Virus record (IMG/VR): IMGVR_UViG_3300021964_000478
Span: 1 to 25,269 of that record
From: a virus
Strand: one strand, 5' to 3'
DNA length: 25,269 bases
This document shows positions 5,003 to 14,074 of this stretch, in pieces (positions within the stretch are counted from its first letter, which is position 1; each line of letters opens with the position of its first letter). The notes beneath the pieces are model-generated. The model saw only the letters and a list, made by a program, of their open reading frames with translations, had not been told where the DNA came from and made no database searches. Position numbers and translations under genes: made by a program.

Positions 5003-7049
5003 CGAGGACGTTGGCAATCTCATCTCGCTTGAGATTTCTGACGCGCTCGACAATTACGACACAGAATATTCGGCTGACCGCATAAAGGCGCTCGACTATT
5101 ATTTGGCAGAGCCTTTTGGCAATGAGATCGATGGCAAGTCACAGGTCGTGGATACCACTGTTTCGGATGTCGTCGAACAGATCATGCCCTCTCTTATGCG
5201 AGTTTTTTGCGGCTCAGACAAATATGTGCGCTTTTCGCCCCGCAATGCAGAGGACGCAGAGTTGGCGGAGCAGGCCAGCGATTATGTAAACTACATCATC
5301 GCGCATGATAATAACGGCTATAAAATCATCGACACATGGATCAGGGACTCTCTCCTGTTCAAGATCGGGTGCGTAAAATTTTATTATGACGACACCACGA
5401 CCGTCGAAGAAGAAACCTACGAAAACCTGAACGATGCAGAGCTTGCGCTGCTTTTGAACAACCCTGACGTTGAGGTGATCGAGCAATCGACCAACATCAC
5501 CAGCGCCACAATGGTTGACGGCTCTGAAGTTGCTGCGGCTGAGAGCTTTGATATGAAGGTCAAAGTCACGCGCAAATCAGGTCGGGTTCGCATTGAGAAC
5601 GTGCCGCCCGAAGAATTCTTATTCAATCGCAGAGCCAAGTCGCTTGAGGATGCGCGGTTTATTTGCCATCGCACCACGATGACCGTCAGCGAGTTGATCT
5701 CGATGGGTTATGACGAAGATGAGGTGCGTGAGCATATTGGCAGCACCCGCGTTGAGCTAGAAGAAGAGCGCGACGTGCGCTTCGGCGATATTGGGTCTGG
5801 CTCAGACACATCGCCAGCCGATGATAGCCAGCAAGAGGTCGCAGTATTCGACAGCGTGATCTTGATGGACTTTGACGGCGATGGCATTGCAGAGCGCCGC
5901 CGGGTGTTGTCCATTGGGGACTCTGGCTCGCACGTTTTGGAAAACGAAGTCACCGACCACATCCCATTTGCGGTCATCAGCCCTATCAACATGCCGCACC
6001 GCCTGATTGGTCGCAGCATATTTGATCTGACGAAAGATGTGCAGCAGATCAAATCTGTTCTGATGCGGCAGTATCTCGACGCAACATATCTGACGGTCAA
6101 CCCGCGCACAGTGGCAGTCGAAGGACAGGTCAATTTGGATGATTTGCTGGATGGCTCTGCTGGTGGTGTAATCAGGGCTAGAACTGCAGGCGCTGTGCAG
6201 ACATTGGGTGGGCAGGGCGTTGGCGGCGAGGTTTTGCCGCTGCTCAAATTTATGGACGACATAAAAGGCAACCGCACCGGCATCACCGCCGCATCCGCCG
6301 GGCTTGACCCAAATGCGCTACAAAGCACGACCGCATCCGCCGTTGCTGCGACCGTTAAAGGCGCAGGCCAGAAAATCGAGAGCTTTTGTCGTAATATTGC
6401 CGAAGGCGGCATGAAGGACTTGTTCAAAGGCATTTTGCTGCTTTCGACTAAATACCAGCAAGAGAAGCGGGTCATCCGCTTGCGTAACAAGTTTGTGCCG
6501 ATTGACCCACGCGAGTGGGACAGCGAGTTTGATGTGGTGGTCAACGTAGGGCTTGGCACCGCAGACGATGAGCAAAAGATCGCGTTTTTGACTCAGATCG
6601 CGTCAAAGCAAGAAGAGATCTTGAAAACGCTGGGCGCTGATAACCCGCTTTGCACATTGCAGCAATATGCGGCAACACTGCGTGAAATCGCTGAGATTGG
6701 CGGTTTCAAAGACAGCGGTAAGTTTTTCAACGATCCGCAAATGGTCGCTCAGATGGTTGAGCAGAAAAAAGCGCAAGCCGCCCAGCAACCGCAGCAACCC
6801 AACCCGCAAATGCAGATGCTCCAGCTTGAGCAGCAAAAGGCGCAAGCAGACATTCAGATCGCCCAGCAAAAAGCTGAAGCGGACATCCAGATCAAACGCG
6901 AAAAGGCCGCAGCCGATCTCCGCCTTGCAGAGCAAAAGCAGGCTGCTGAGTTGGAGATGCGGCGTGAGGAGCTTGCGCTGGAAAGCCAGCTTCGCGCAGC
7001 CAAAGCAATAACTGATGCTGAGATCAGCACCAACTTGCCAAGAGTGTAA
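4983..7049 (+). CDS. Portal protein (SU10/P22-like)
   Basis: 688 residues from the ATG at 4983, chosen for AGAGGAAAG just upstream. The body resembles large podovirus portals: an N-terminal helical region with SQVVDTTVSDVVEQIMPSLM, then a stem/wing region with PPEEFLFNRRAKSLEDA and SPINMPHRLIGRSI, and the helical GITAASAGLDPNAL region. It would form the dodecameric ring at one capsid vertex through which terminase packages DNA and to which the adaptor binds. The last ~110 residues form a long charged coiled coil with five 11-residue repeats (bases 6831-6995), a C-terminal barrel-like extension. Size and downstream SU10-type capsid genes support the call. The stop overlaps the next start (TAATG). 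Confidence 0.92.
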   Translation: MAEKLSDEDVGNLISLEISDALDNYDTEYSADRIKALDYYLAEPFGNEIDGKSQVVDTTVSDVVEQIMPSLMRVFCGSDKYVRFSPRNAEDAELAEQASDYVNYIIAHDNNGYKIIDTWIRDSLLFKIGCVKFYYDDTTTVEEETYENLNDAELALLLNNPDVEVIEQSTNITSATMVDGSEVAAAESFDMKVKVTRKSGRVRIENVPPEEFLFNRRAKSLEDARFICHRTTMTVSELISMGYDEDEVREHIGSTRVELEEERDVRFGDIGSGSDTSPADDSQQEVAVFDSVILMDFDGDGIAERRRVLSIGDSGSHVLENEVTDHIPFAVISPINMPHRLIGRSIFDLTKDVQQIKSVLMRQYLDATYLTVNPRTVAVEGQVNLDDLLDGSAGGVIRARTAGAVQTLGGQGVGGEVLPLLKFMDDIKGNRTGITAASAGLDPNALQSTTASAVAATVKGAGQKIESFCRNIAEGGMKDLFKGILLLSTKYQQEKRVIRLRNKFVPIDPREWDSEFDVVVNVGLGTADDEQKIAFLTQIASKQEEILKTLGADNPLCTLQQYAATLREIAEIGGFKDSGKFFNDPQMVAQMVEQKKAQAAQQPQQPNPQMQMLQLEQQKAQADIQIAQQKAEADIQIKREKAAADLRLAEQKQAAELEMRREELALESQLRAAKAITDAEISTNLPRV

Positions 7050-8227
7050 TGATGAAAAACAAAATCACCGCACCCAAAAAGACCACGATCAAAGGTCAGC
7101 CGCACGAGCTTGCCTACATCAATGACGCAGAGCAGGGCTTGCTCATGGCGCTTGGTGGTGCCGGAAAGCCGGTGCATGGCATTTTGGCTTACTATGACGA
7201 AGGTGATGATTATGGCGGCGGCGGCGGTGATCAGTCGGCTGGCGCAGATGGCAGACAGGGTGCGCCGGATGGTGGTGATCGCGGAAATGATCGTGACGAC
7301 AGAGTTACATCATATGAAAAGGCAATAATCGACCAAGCGCGTGACAACCTAGCCAAAAGCATTGCTGAAAAGGGCGGCGGCACTGATCGCAACCCGATGG
7401 CTAACAGCACCATGACTGCCGCAGATTTTAACTTCACAACAACGCCAGCCGCCCAGCGCATTGCACAAAGCTATTTAAACGGTGGCGGAGTTTTCGCCCC
7501 ATCGGTATTCAGTAGCAGGCGCATAGGCGGCAGCTTAAAAAATCTTTTTAGCGGCAACCCGACTTTTGGTGGCGTTTTCGGCATTCCATCGTACTCAAAT
7601 TATTTTGATGACCCGGATGTTTTGAGCGCAATCAATGACGGTGTGCAAGGCCAGCTTGATGATCGTTATGCTCAAGCTGAAGCGGGTTACGGTTTGCCGG
7701 GATTTGCTGGTGCGGCTCTTGGCGGACTTGGTAAGTTTGGCATCAACAGAATCCGATCTGTTTTAGATGCGGGCGGTCGGCCTGTTTTTGACGAAAATGG
7801 TCAGCTTGCCGGTGCTTTCGGCAAAGGACTCTTTGGAAGCGAAGTCTATACAGGCAACCCTGTAAAGGGAATGCCCGAAACCGGTTATGTGGACGACTAT
7901 GCGGCTGCTGGCGAAGATCGGCAACAGACGGTTCCGCCTAACCCGATGACAGGCACTTGTCCTGACGGCTACATCTTTGATGATGATTTGCAGGCTTGCA
8001 GATTAGACACCGGCTCAAGCGCTGATGGCGACGGCGACACTATGGGGTCGAGCGCAGAGGGTTTGATGTATCGCCCAACGGCGCTTGATGAAGCGCCTGC
8101 ATTTGGAGGCGATGGGTTTGCAGAGGCCAATAAAGCCTTTGTCGATACTTTCGCCTACAACCCTGACTATTACGAAAATCAAATGGATTTGACTGGTTTT
8201 GCCCCGACATCAGGTTTGCTGACATGA
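7049..8227 (+). CDS. Putative virion protein with Cys-Pro motif, unknown function
   Basis: 392 residues; the start may be either of two consecutive ATGs (7049 or 7052). The N-terminal block PHELAYINDAEQGLLMALGG is followed by a Gly/Asp-rich low-complexity stretch (residues about 50-85), a Gly-rich centre (FAGAALGGLGKFG), and near residue 304 a short motif CPDGYIFDDDLQACRL, where two cysteines flank a probable small disulfide-linked loop. It lies between the portal and the scaffold-like gene, so it is probably a head, connector or ejected protein. I recognise the pattern from marine podoviruses but know no assigned function. It ends in an ATGA overlap with the next gene. Confidence 0.8.
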   Translation: MMKNKITAPKKTTIKGQPHELAYINDAEQGLLMALGGAGKPVHGILAYYDEGDDYGGGGGDQSAGADGRQGAPDGGDRGNDRDDRVTSYEKAIIDQARDNLAKSIAEKGGGTDRNPMANSTMTAADFNFTTTPAAQRIAQSYLNGGGVFAPSVFSSRRIGGSLKNLFSGNPTFGGVFGIPSYSNYFDDPDVLSAINDGVQGQLDDRYAQAEAGYGLPGFAGAALGGLGKFGINRIRSVLDAGGRPVFDENGQLAGAFGKGLFGSEVYTGNPVKGMPETGYVDDYAAAGEDRQQTVPPNPMTGTCPDGYIFDDDLQACRLDTGSSADGDGDTMGSSAEGLMYRPTALDEAPAFGGDGFAEANKAFVDTFAYNPDYYENQMDLTGFAPTSGLLT

Positions 8228-8493
8228 GCGAGGCAAAATTAAGGACTCAGCAAGAACGTGCGGCTCACGCTGAACGTCTGCTGAAAGACCCTCTTTTGCA
8301 AGAGGCGTTTGAAAAGCTCAACACAGAATTTATGCGCACATGGCGACAAACCGATGTGAATGACACAGAGGCTCGCGAGCGCATTTACAATCTTTGCACC
8401 GCGCTCGATACGCTCAAGCAGCAAATTGCCAGCGTCGTCGTGGACGGAAAAATCGCAAAGATGAACTCAGAGCAGCAACAAAAAAATAGGTGA
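8224..8493 (+). CDS. Small helical phage protein, unknown function
   Basis: 89 residues, almost entirely helical and charged (QQERAAHAERLLKDPLLQEA, then EARERIYNLCTALDTLKQQI). The start overlaps the upstream stop as ATGA. The pattern of 'RA-AE-LL-----EAF' plus 'DTEARER' recurs in my recollection of small proteins encoded between portal and scaffold in related phages. A structural or assembly role is likely from position; no enzyme motif is visible. Confidence 0.8.
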   Translation: MSEAKLRTQQERAAHAERLLKDPLLQEAFEKLNTEFMRTWRQTDVNDTEARERIYNLCTALDTLKQQIASVVVDGKIAKMNSEQQQKNR

Positions 8494-8498
8494 TAAAC

Positions 8499-9521
8499 AT
8501 GGCTGACAATTCCACGCCGGAAACCAGCGCTCCCGATAGTTTAAGTTTTAATGAAGCTATAGCCACACTTCTTCCAGACCCGCCAGAGGCGGACAATCCA
8601 GAGAGTGAGGCAGCAGAGCCTGACGAAGATCAGGCTCAACCCTCTGAAGATGAGGTTGAGATCGAAGCAGAGGCTGAAGCCGATGAGGTTGAAGCGGAAG
8701 CGGATGATGAAGCTGATTTTGATGAGGAAGATGCCTCTGAAGATGAGGCCGACGATGAAGAGGAAGAGGAGCCTGAATTGTATACCGTCAAAGTTGACGG
8801 AAAAACGATGCAGGTAGACCTAGAGACTTTAAAGTCCGGCTTTATGATGCAGAGTGCGTTCACAAAGCGCATGCAAGAGACCGCTGAAAAAAGCAAACAG
8901 GCTGACGCAGAAATTGCTGAAGCCAGAAGGCAGCGGGATGAGTATGGGCAAGGACTCCAGCTACTGAGTCAACATCTGCAATCCATGACGGCGCAAGAGC
9001 CGGATTGGGACAGTTTATATGACCAGTTAGATGCTAAAGAGTATGCCAGAGCCATTCAGATTTGGAACGATAACAAGGCCACCAAACAGGCTGTTGACGA
9101 ACAGACTCAAGCTATTCACCAGCAACAAGCTGCTGAAAATCAGGTCGCGTTTCAAAATCACTTGGTCAAAGAAAAAGAGAAAATGCTGGACTCAATACCA
9201 GCATGGCGTGACGAAAAAACGATGATGAACGAACGTAAAGAAGTCATCGATTACGCAAAAACTCTGGGTTACACCGCCGAAGAAATACAGGTCGCAAGCG
9301 ATCATCGGGCGGTCAAAGCTCTCTATGACTCCTGGCGTTTGTCCAAGCTGACGCAGCAGACAGATGCCGCAAAGAAGAAGGTGCGGAAAGCACCGAAAAT
9401 GGCAAAAGCTGGCGCTCCTAGATCTAAGGGCGAGAGTCAAACACGGCGCAGACGACAATTGTCTCAGCGTCTTGGCAAAGAACGGAGCATCAATGCTGCC
9501 GTCGATTTACTCTTAGGATAA
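8499..9521 (+). CDS. Scaffold-like capsid assembly protein
   Basis: 340 residues from the ATG at 8499, with AGGTGAT about 6 bases upstream. Residues about 30-95 are extremely acidic (Asp/Glu repeats); then comes YTVKVDGKTMQVDLETLKSG and a motif of the type SAFTKRMQE, followed by long coiled coils rich in Gln, Lys and Glu, and a basic C-terminus (residues about 290-330). An acidic/coiled-coil/basic-tail layout immediately before the major capsid gene is typical of phage scaffolding proteins, which shape the procapsid through a basic C-terminal contact with the capsid protein and are then removed. Confidence 0.82.
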   Translation: MADNSTPETSAPDSLSFNEAIATLLPDPPEADNPESEAAEPDEDQAQPSEDEVEIEAEAEADEVEAEADDEADFDEEDASEDEADDEEEEEPELYTVKVDGKTMQVDLETLKSGFMMQSAFTKRMQETAEKSKQADAEIAEARRQRDEYGQGLQLLSQHLQSMTAQEPDWDSLYDQLDAKEYARAIQIWNDNKATKQAVDEQTQAIHQQQAAENQVAFQNHLVKEKEKMLDSIPAWRDEKTMMNERKEVIDYAKTLGYTAEEIQVASDHRAVKALYDSWRLSKLTQQTDAAKKKVRKAPKMAKAGAPRSKGESQTRRRRQLSQRLGKERSINAAVDLLLG

Positions 9522-9536
9522 GAAAGGAGCCACGAG

Positions 9537-10484
9537 ATGGCTACAGCTACCACTGCGAACAGTGTAGGGGAAAAAGAGACCCTTGCTGACGTAATTTATA
9601 AGGTGGACTCAGACGAGACACCGATTTTCTCTTCAACCGCAAAGACAACTATCAATGGTGTTTTTGCCGAATGGCAAGTTCAAGAATTAGCGAGCGCCGC
9701 CGCAAACCACGTCAATGAAGGCGCGGATATGGCGGACACTGGTGTGACTGCCACAACACGACTCGGAAATTACGCCCAGATTTCACAAAAAGGTGTAATC
9801 ATTTCGAAGACTTTGGATGCTGTTGAAAAAGCGGGTCGTGATCGTGAGGTCGCTTATCAGAAGGTTCTAAAAGGCTTAGAGCTTCGCCGCGACATCGAAC
9901 ACATGATCGGTAACACCGATGTGGCTCGTGCCGCTTCGGGTCCGCGCAAATCAGCATCGCTGACTTGCTGGGTCACAAACGGCAGTGTGGGTGCATCTGG
10001 TGCATTTGCAACTGGCGACGGCACTGACACCGTGACAGGTGGCACTGACCGTGCGTTGACTTTGGCGCTCATTGACGACGCCACACAGGACGCATGGGCT
10101 GACGGAGGCTCTCCAGAGCTTTTGGTATGTTCCGCGACCAATCGTGCGAACATCAGTGATCTGAGTCAGGCAGGCACAAACTTGGTCACAAACCAAGTGA
10201 ATGCCACTGCAAATGCAGCGCCGTCATTTATTGGATCTGTGTCGGTATATCTCAACGACTTCGGTCAGTTGAATATTACGCCTTCACGTTTCATGGGCAA
10301 TGACCGTCTGTTTGTCATCGATCCTGACTATGTCGAGATCGGCACACTTGCTGGACGTAACTTCTCAGAGAACGAAATCGGGAGCACCGGTGACGCTGAG
10401 AAAATACAGCTTATTTGTGAGTGGACTTTGTGCGTCAAGGCACCAAAGGCACATGGCATGATTATGGATCTCAACGGCTCATAA
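9537..10484 (+). CDS. Major capsid protein (SU10-type)
   Basis: 315 residues; AGGAG lies 9 bases before the ATG at 9537. The N-terminal segment (EKETLADVIYKVDSDETPIF), the middle (RLGNYAQISQKGVIISKTLD) and the C-terminal end (FVIDPDYVEIGTLAGRNF, then EWTLCVKAPKAHG) match my memory of the SU10 family of HK97-fold major capsid proteins. It forms the icosahedral shell. The gene follows the scaffold and precedes a strong terminator, which fits high separate expression. No protease gene is evident nearby. Confidence 0.94.
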   Translation: MATATTANSVGEKETLADVIYKVDSDETPIFSSTAKTTINGVFAEWQVQELASAAANHVNEGADMADTGVTATTRLGNYAQISQKGVIISKTLDAVEKAGRDREVAYQKVLKGLELRRDIEHMIGNTDVARAASGPRKSASLTCWVTNGSVGASGAFATGDGTDTVTGGTDRALTLALIDDATQDAWADGGSPELLVCSATNRANISDLSQAGTNLVTNQVNATANAAPSFIGSVSVYLNDFGQLNITPSRFMGNDRLFVIDPDYVEIGTLAGRNFSENEIGSTGDAEKIQLICEWTLCVKAPKAHGMIMDLNGS

Positions 10485-10507
10485 TCGTTCTGCATAACAA
10501 ACCTGAG

Positions 10508-10530
10508 AAGGGGGCTTTTAGCCCCCTTTT
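10508..10530 (+). terminator. Rho-independent terminator after the capsid gene
   Basis: GGGGGCT (10510-10516) pairs with AGCCCCC (10520-10526) around a TTT loop; flanking A-T pairs extend the stem into a T-run (10527-10530). It lies 24 bases after the capsid gene stop. Confidence 0.9.
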
Positions 10531-10546
10531 CTTATTTGAGGGAAAA

Positions 10547-10873
10547 ATGACTAAAAGATTAATTAGAAATGACTCTCAGAAACGCAGTCAAACATGGTTG
10601 CATGAGAACGACAACGGCGGCTGGACAATCGAACAAAAGCAGCATGTCGGCCACGTTCTTGAGCATAACAAGCGCCTGCGGGATGAGTGGCAAAAAGGTC
10701 AATTGGTCGGCAACACGCAAAGGCACTGGCAACAGGTGGCTGAGATACCAGCCAACGTGTTCATGGAACTCAAAGAGAAATTTGGGGACTACAAGGACAA
10801 TCCGAAGGCGTGGCGCAAGTGGCTCAATGATTACGACAACCGATTTTTTAGGACAGGTGGTGGGCATATCTAA
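10547..10873 (+). CDS. Conserved small phage protein, unknown function
   Basis: 108 residues from the ATG at 10547, with GAGGGA upstream and starting 16 bases after the terminator; a longer frame would run back through the terminator. Features: TWLHENDNGGWTIEQKQHVG, NKRLRDEWQKG and an ending with WRKWLNDYDNRFFRTGGGHI. The end pattern (WLND-DNRFFRT) recurs in phages near the capsid gene as I remember, with no named function. A head-decoration or connector-associated role is possible from position. Its stop overlaps the next ATG. Confidence 0.8.
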   Translation: MTKRLIRNDSQKRSQTWLHENDNGGWTIEQKQHVGHVLEHNKRLRDEWQKGQLVGNTQRHWQQVAEIPANVFMELKEKFGDYKDNPKAWRKWLNDYDNRFFRTGGGHI

Positions 10874-11511
10874 TGGCGATAGCAACCTATGCAGATCTGC
10901 AGACTAGCATTGAGAACTTCCTCGCAAGGACTGATCTCACCGCGCAGATCCCAGACTTCATTAAATTGGCAGAGGCTAGAATGTCGCGTGAGCTTGAGAC
11001 ACGTTCTCAGGAAAAACGCGCAACAGCCTCAACGGTTGCTGGTAATGAGTATATAGCGCTGCCTGTCGATATGCGTGAGGTTCGTGAGGTCAAGCTCCTC
11101 ACATCGCCGCTCACTGTTTTAGATTATAAAAGCCCGACCGCGATTGATAAGGATCACTCAACGGCTGGTCAAAGCAAGCCATTGTCATATTCGATCATCG
11201 GTGATGAGATCCGCCTGCGCCCTATTCCTGACGCGGTTTACAGCGTTGAGATTGTCTACATTGGTGAGATTGAGAGTTTGTCAGCGACAAACGCCACCAA
11301 CACAATCCTCTCACGCCACCCCGACGCTTACCTCAGTGGGGCGCTTGTCGAGGCATACACATATTTGATGGATGAGACTAGGGCGCAACTTTACGATCAA
11401 AAATTCAGCCGTGCCATCGCTGAAATCCAAAGAGATAGCGAGAGATCTTATTACGGCACCGGTTCGCTTCAGATCCAATCCATCTATCAACGTCAAAATA
11501 CAGGAGTCTAA
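10873..11511 (+). CDS. Head-tail adaptor (SU10/P22 gp4-like)
   Basis: 212 residues starting TAATG-coupled. The N-terminal helix pattern MAIATYADLQTSIENFLAR followed by IPDFIKLAEARMSRELE, a central beta segment ending in LRPIPD, then IVYIGEIESLS and the helical ALVEAYTYLMDE is characteristic of phage adaptor proteins that attach under the portal. The length is normal for the family. Position after the capsid gene fits. Confidence 0.86.
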   Translation: MAIATYADLQTSIENFLARTDLTAQIPDFIKLAEARMSRELETRSQEKRATASTVAGNEYIALPVDMREVREVKLLTSPLTVLDYKSPTAIDKDHSTAGQSKPLSYSIIGDEIRLRPIPDAVYSVEIVYIGEIESLSATNATNTILSRHPDAYLSGALVEAYTYLMDETRAQLYDQKFSRAIAEIQRDSERSYYGTGSLQIQSIYQRQNTGV

Positions 11512-11514
11512 ATA

Positions 11515-11901
11515 ATGAGTGCGCTCTCAGATTATGCTGAAAATGAGTTGCTCGATCATCTGCTTGGCACCGGCGCTTACACCATGCCAACGACAGTTTA
11601 TGTCGGCTTGTCTACCGGATCGTTCAACGATGATAATAGCGGCACAGAGTTAACCGGCAACAATTACTCACGTCAATCAGTCAGTTTTGGTGCGGCTGCC
11701 TCTGGCACAGCATCCAATGATGCTGCTGTTGAGTTTTCCGCTGCGACCGGTTCATGGGGAGTAGTGAGTCACTTTGGCCTCTTCGATGCCGCAAGCTCTG
11801 GAAACCTTTTAATTCATGGTGCGCTCACCGCATCTAAGACAATTGAGTCAGGCGACATTCTGAAACTCGCTATCGGCGACATGGACATCACTGCTGGCTA
11901 A
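11515..11901 (+). CDS. Small tail protein (often called phage tail fibre protein)
   Basis: 128 residues. It starts with a helix (SDYAENELLDHLLGTGAYTM), followed by beta-rich sequence with YVGLSTGSFNDDNSG, TGNNYSRQSVSFGAAASG, WGVVSHFGLFDAASSGNLL and ESGDILKLAIGDMDI. I know this arrangement as a short family of phage virion proteins usually annotated as tail fibre. The next gene begins one base before this one ends. Confidence 0.82.
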   Translation: MSALSDYAENELLDHLLGTGAYTMPTTVYVGLSTGSFNDDNSGTELTGNNYSRQSVSFGAAASGTASNDAAVEFSAATGSWGVVSHFGLFDAASSGNLLIHGALTASKTIESGDILKLAIGDMDITAG

Positions 11902-12611
11902 TGCCTAGCACCGCGCCTCTTGACCGGCTATCGGGAAGCCTTGACAGCTATACCTTTACGCTGGACACACTTGGAGACAAGGTCGCTTGGACTGCGACTG
12001 TTCTCGACCATATGGATAGCTGGGGGGCGCTTGATAATTGGAATTACGGCACCCTCGACAATGTCGATCTTGAAGTAAAGGTGGCGGAGGCCAACGCCTC
12101 CACATCTGTAACGGCAACAGCATCTGCCTCTAAGCTAAAAGGGGTGGCGGGAACCGCCAGCGTTGCATTTACTGGCAGCACTGCGTCAACACGGGTTCGC
12201 CCTTTCGCGGCGGCGGTGACTGCGCTTGTTACACAAACCAGCGCGTTTTTGAGAGTTCGCCCATTTGAGGCACTTGTCTCAGCGGTGGGAACTGCGACCG
12301 CATCCGGCACAAGAGTCCGCACAGTTTCGGCATCTGCGTCAATGCAAATGACAAGCACCGCGACGCTTAACTTTGTCACTTTGGCGGCTGGTGCGGCTGA
12401 CTTTGAGTTCAGCGTTACAGCAAATGCAAACGGCATATTCAGCATGCCATCGACCGGCGCAATAGCAATCACACCGGCGGTCAGCATGAAAATATTGGGT
12501 GAGGACTGGACTATAGTCACAGATCAACCTGGCGTTTGGGCGGATCAAACTGATGCGCCAGGAGTCTGGGCAACACAAACAACAACAACCGCAACGTGGG
12601 CATCTCAATGA
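11901..12611 (+). CDS. Repetitive virion protein, unknown function
   Basis: 236 residues, Ala/Thr/Ser/Val-rich. The N-terminal part has repeated WDN-type strings (SWGALDNWNYGTLDN). The centre holds about three tandem ~21-residue units beginning RVRPF, RVRPF and RVRTV (residues about 95-150). The C-terminus has repeated Trp sequences (DQPGVWADQ, DAPGVWATQ, TATWASQ). It is probably a beta-rich structural protein associated with the tail; no enzyme motif. Translation overlaps neighbours at both ends (TAATG and ATGA). Confidence 0.72.
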   Translation: MPSTAPLDRLSGSLDSYTFTLDTLGDKVAWTATVLDHMDSWGALDNWNYGTLDNVDLEVKVAEANASTSVTATASASKLKGVAGTASVAFTGSTASTRVRPFAAAVTALVTQTSAFLRVRPFEALVSAVGTATASGTRVRTVSASASMQMTSTATLNFVTLAAGAADFEFSVTANANGIFSMPSTGAIAITPAVSMKILGEDWTIVTDQPGVWADQTDAPGVWATQTTTTATWASQ

Positions 12612-14074
12612 TACAGTTTGGAGAATGGTTGCCGGATCAGCCTGAGACAATAAATAAGGGCGTGACGGTTGCGAAGAATTGCATCCCAGCCGCTAATGGC
12701 TATCGGTCAATTAAAGACCTTGCGTCATTATCCGGCGCTGCCACTGCAAAGTTGCGCGGGATTGTTGCAGGCAAAGACAACAACGGCAACACCACACTTT
12801 TTGCGGGTGACTCGACAAAGCTCTACAAATTTAATGCAGCAACATCTGCGCTCGATAATGTGACTCAGGCCGCGACCACGCATAGTTTGCAAGACGGTGA
12901 GCGTTGGCGGTTTGTGCAGTTTGGCGAGACTATGATTGCGGCTGGCGGGACTAACGAAGCGTTGCAAAAGTTTCAGCTTGGCACAGATACCGCCTTTGCT
13001 GACTTGGCAGGCTCGCCCCCAAAGGCCGATTATATCGCAGTCGTGCGGGATCAGGTGTGGCTGGCGTCCATCGATGAGGGCAGCGGTAAAATCCCATTCC
13101 GCACAAGATGGTCGGGCATCAATGATGAGACAAGCTGGACGGTCGGCACAGATCAGGCGGATTTTCAGGACATCTTTGGTGGCGACTCAGGTGCGATCAC
13201 CGGCCTGACCGGAGGCGAGTTTGCCACGATACTGATGGAGCGCGGCATTGCGGTTGCTCAATATGTTGGCACCCCGCTTATTTACCAGATTGATTTGGTC
13301 GAGACATCCAGAGGCTGTGCAGTTCCGCAGAGTGTCGTGTCGATGGGCGCAAACACCTACTTCCTGTCGGACGATGGTTTCTACATGTTTGATGGCAGGC
13401 AGGCCAGACCGATTGGTGCAGAAAAGATAAACCGGTGGTTTTGGGATCATGCTGACACGCAATACCTGAACAATATGTCGGCAGCAATTGACCCACGCCG
13501 CCAGATTGTTGCGTGGGCATTTACGAGCGTTGACGCTGTTGGCGGGTTGGCTGATTACGTTCTGTTTTACAACTATGCTTTGAACCGCTGGTCGTATGCG
13601 ATATTTAGCGACATTGAGATCTTAGCGGCATTGTATACCGGCGGATACACACTGGAAGATCTCGACAACATTTCAGCAACGCTTGATGGCCTTAACATCC
13701 AGCTTGACGATCCGGCATTGCAGGGCGGCGAGTTTTTCTTCGGCGCAGGCAAAGACAAGAAAATACAAACCTTCACTGGCAGCATTGTTTCGGCTGTGAT
13801 CGAAACGCCAGAGGCCGTCCTGAACAAAGGACGTCACAGCATCATAACGCGCACCATACCGTTTTTTGAAAATGGCGATGTCAACGTGCAAATATCCACT
13901 CGCAACTTGCAAAATACTGCTCAAACATTCAGCGCCGCATCAAACCTCACTGCTGATGGTTTTACGGAGCATAGAGCGCAAGGCCGGTTTCATAAGGTTC
14001 GGATGAACATGACAGGCAATTGGAAATTTGCGCAAGGCGTAGACATCGAACAGAAGCCGCTTGGCACCAGATAA
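12608..14074 (+). CDS. Phage stabilisation protein, P22 gp10-like
   Basis: 488 residues from the ATG at 12608 (ATGA overlap). It opens with MIQFGEWLPDQPETINKGVT and NCIPAANGYRSI, then has beta-propeller-like blocks: TTLFAGDSTKLYKFN, RTRWSGINDETSW, YFLSDDGFYMFDGRQARPIG and NRWSYAIFSDIE. This fits the packaged-DNA stabilisation (tail accessory) proteins that plug the connector. The P22 protein is of similar length (about 470 residues). The assignment is by overall pattern, not by a diagnostic catalytic motif. Confidence 0.72.
   Translation: MIQFGEWLPDQPETINKGVTVAKNCIPAANGYRSIKDLASLSGAATAKLRGIVAGKDNNGNTTLFAGDSTKLYKFNAATSALDNVTQAATTHSLQDGERWRFVQFGETMIAAGGTNEALQKFQLGTDTAFADLAGSPPKADYIAVVRDQVWLASIDEGSGKIPFRTRWSGINDETSWTVGTDQADFQDIFGGDSGAITGLTGGEFATILMERGIAVAQYVGTPLIYQIDLVETSRGCAVPQSVVSMGANTYFLSDDGFYMFDGRQARPIGAEKINRWFWDHADTQYLNNMSAAIDPRRQIVAWAFTSVDAVGGLADYVLFYNYALNRWSYAIFSDIEILAALYTGGYTLEDLDNISATLDGLNIQLDDPALQGGEFFFGAGKDKKIQTFTGSIVSAVIETPEAVLNKGRHSIITRTIPFFENGDVNVQISTRNLQNTAQTFSAASNLTADGFTEHRAQGRFHKVRMNMTGNWKFAQGVDIEQKPLGTR

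Noticed and set aside
5708-6559. 283-residue minus-strand frame inside the portal gene
   Set aside because: It is antisense to a well-supported portal, Ser/Thr/Pro-rich with no family features, and typical of a shadow frame.
8636-8896. Ser-rich minus-strand frame
   Set aside because: It is the complement of the Glu/Asp-rich region of the scaffold-like gene; the Ser runs are a by-product.
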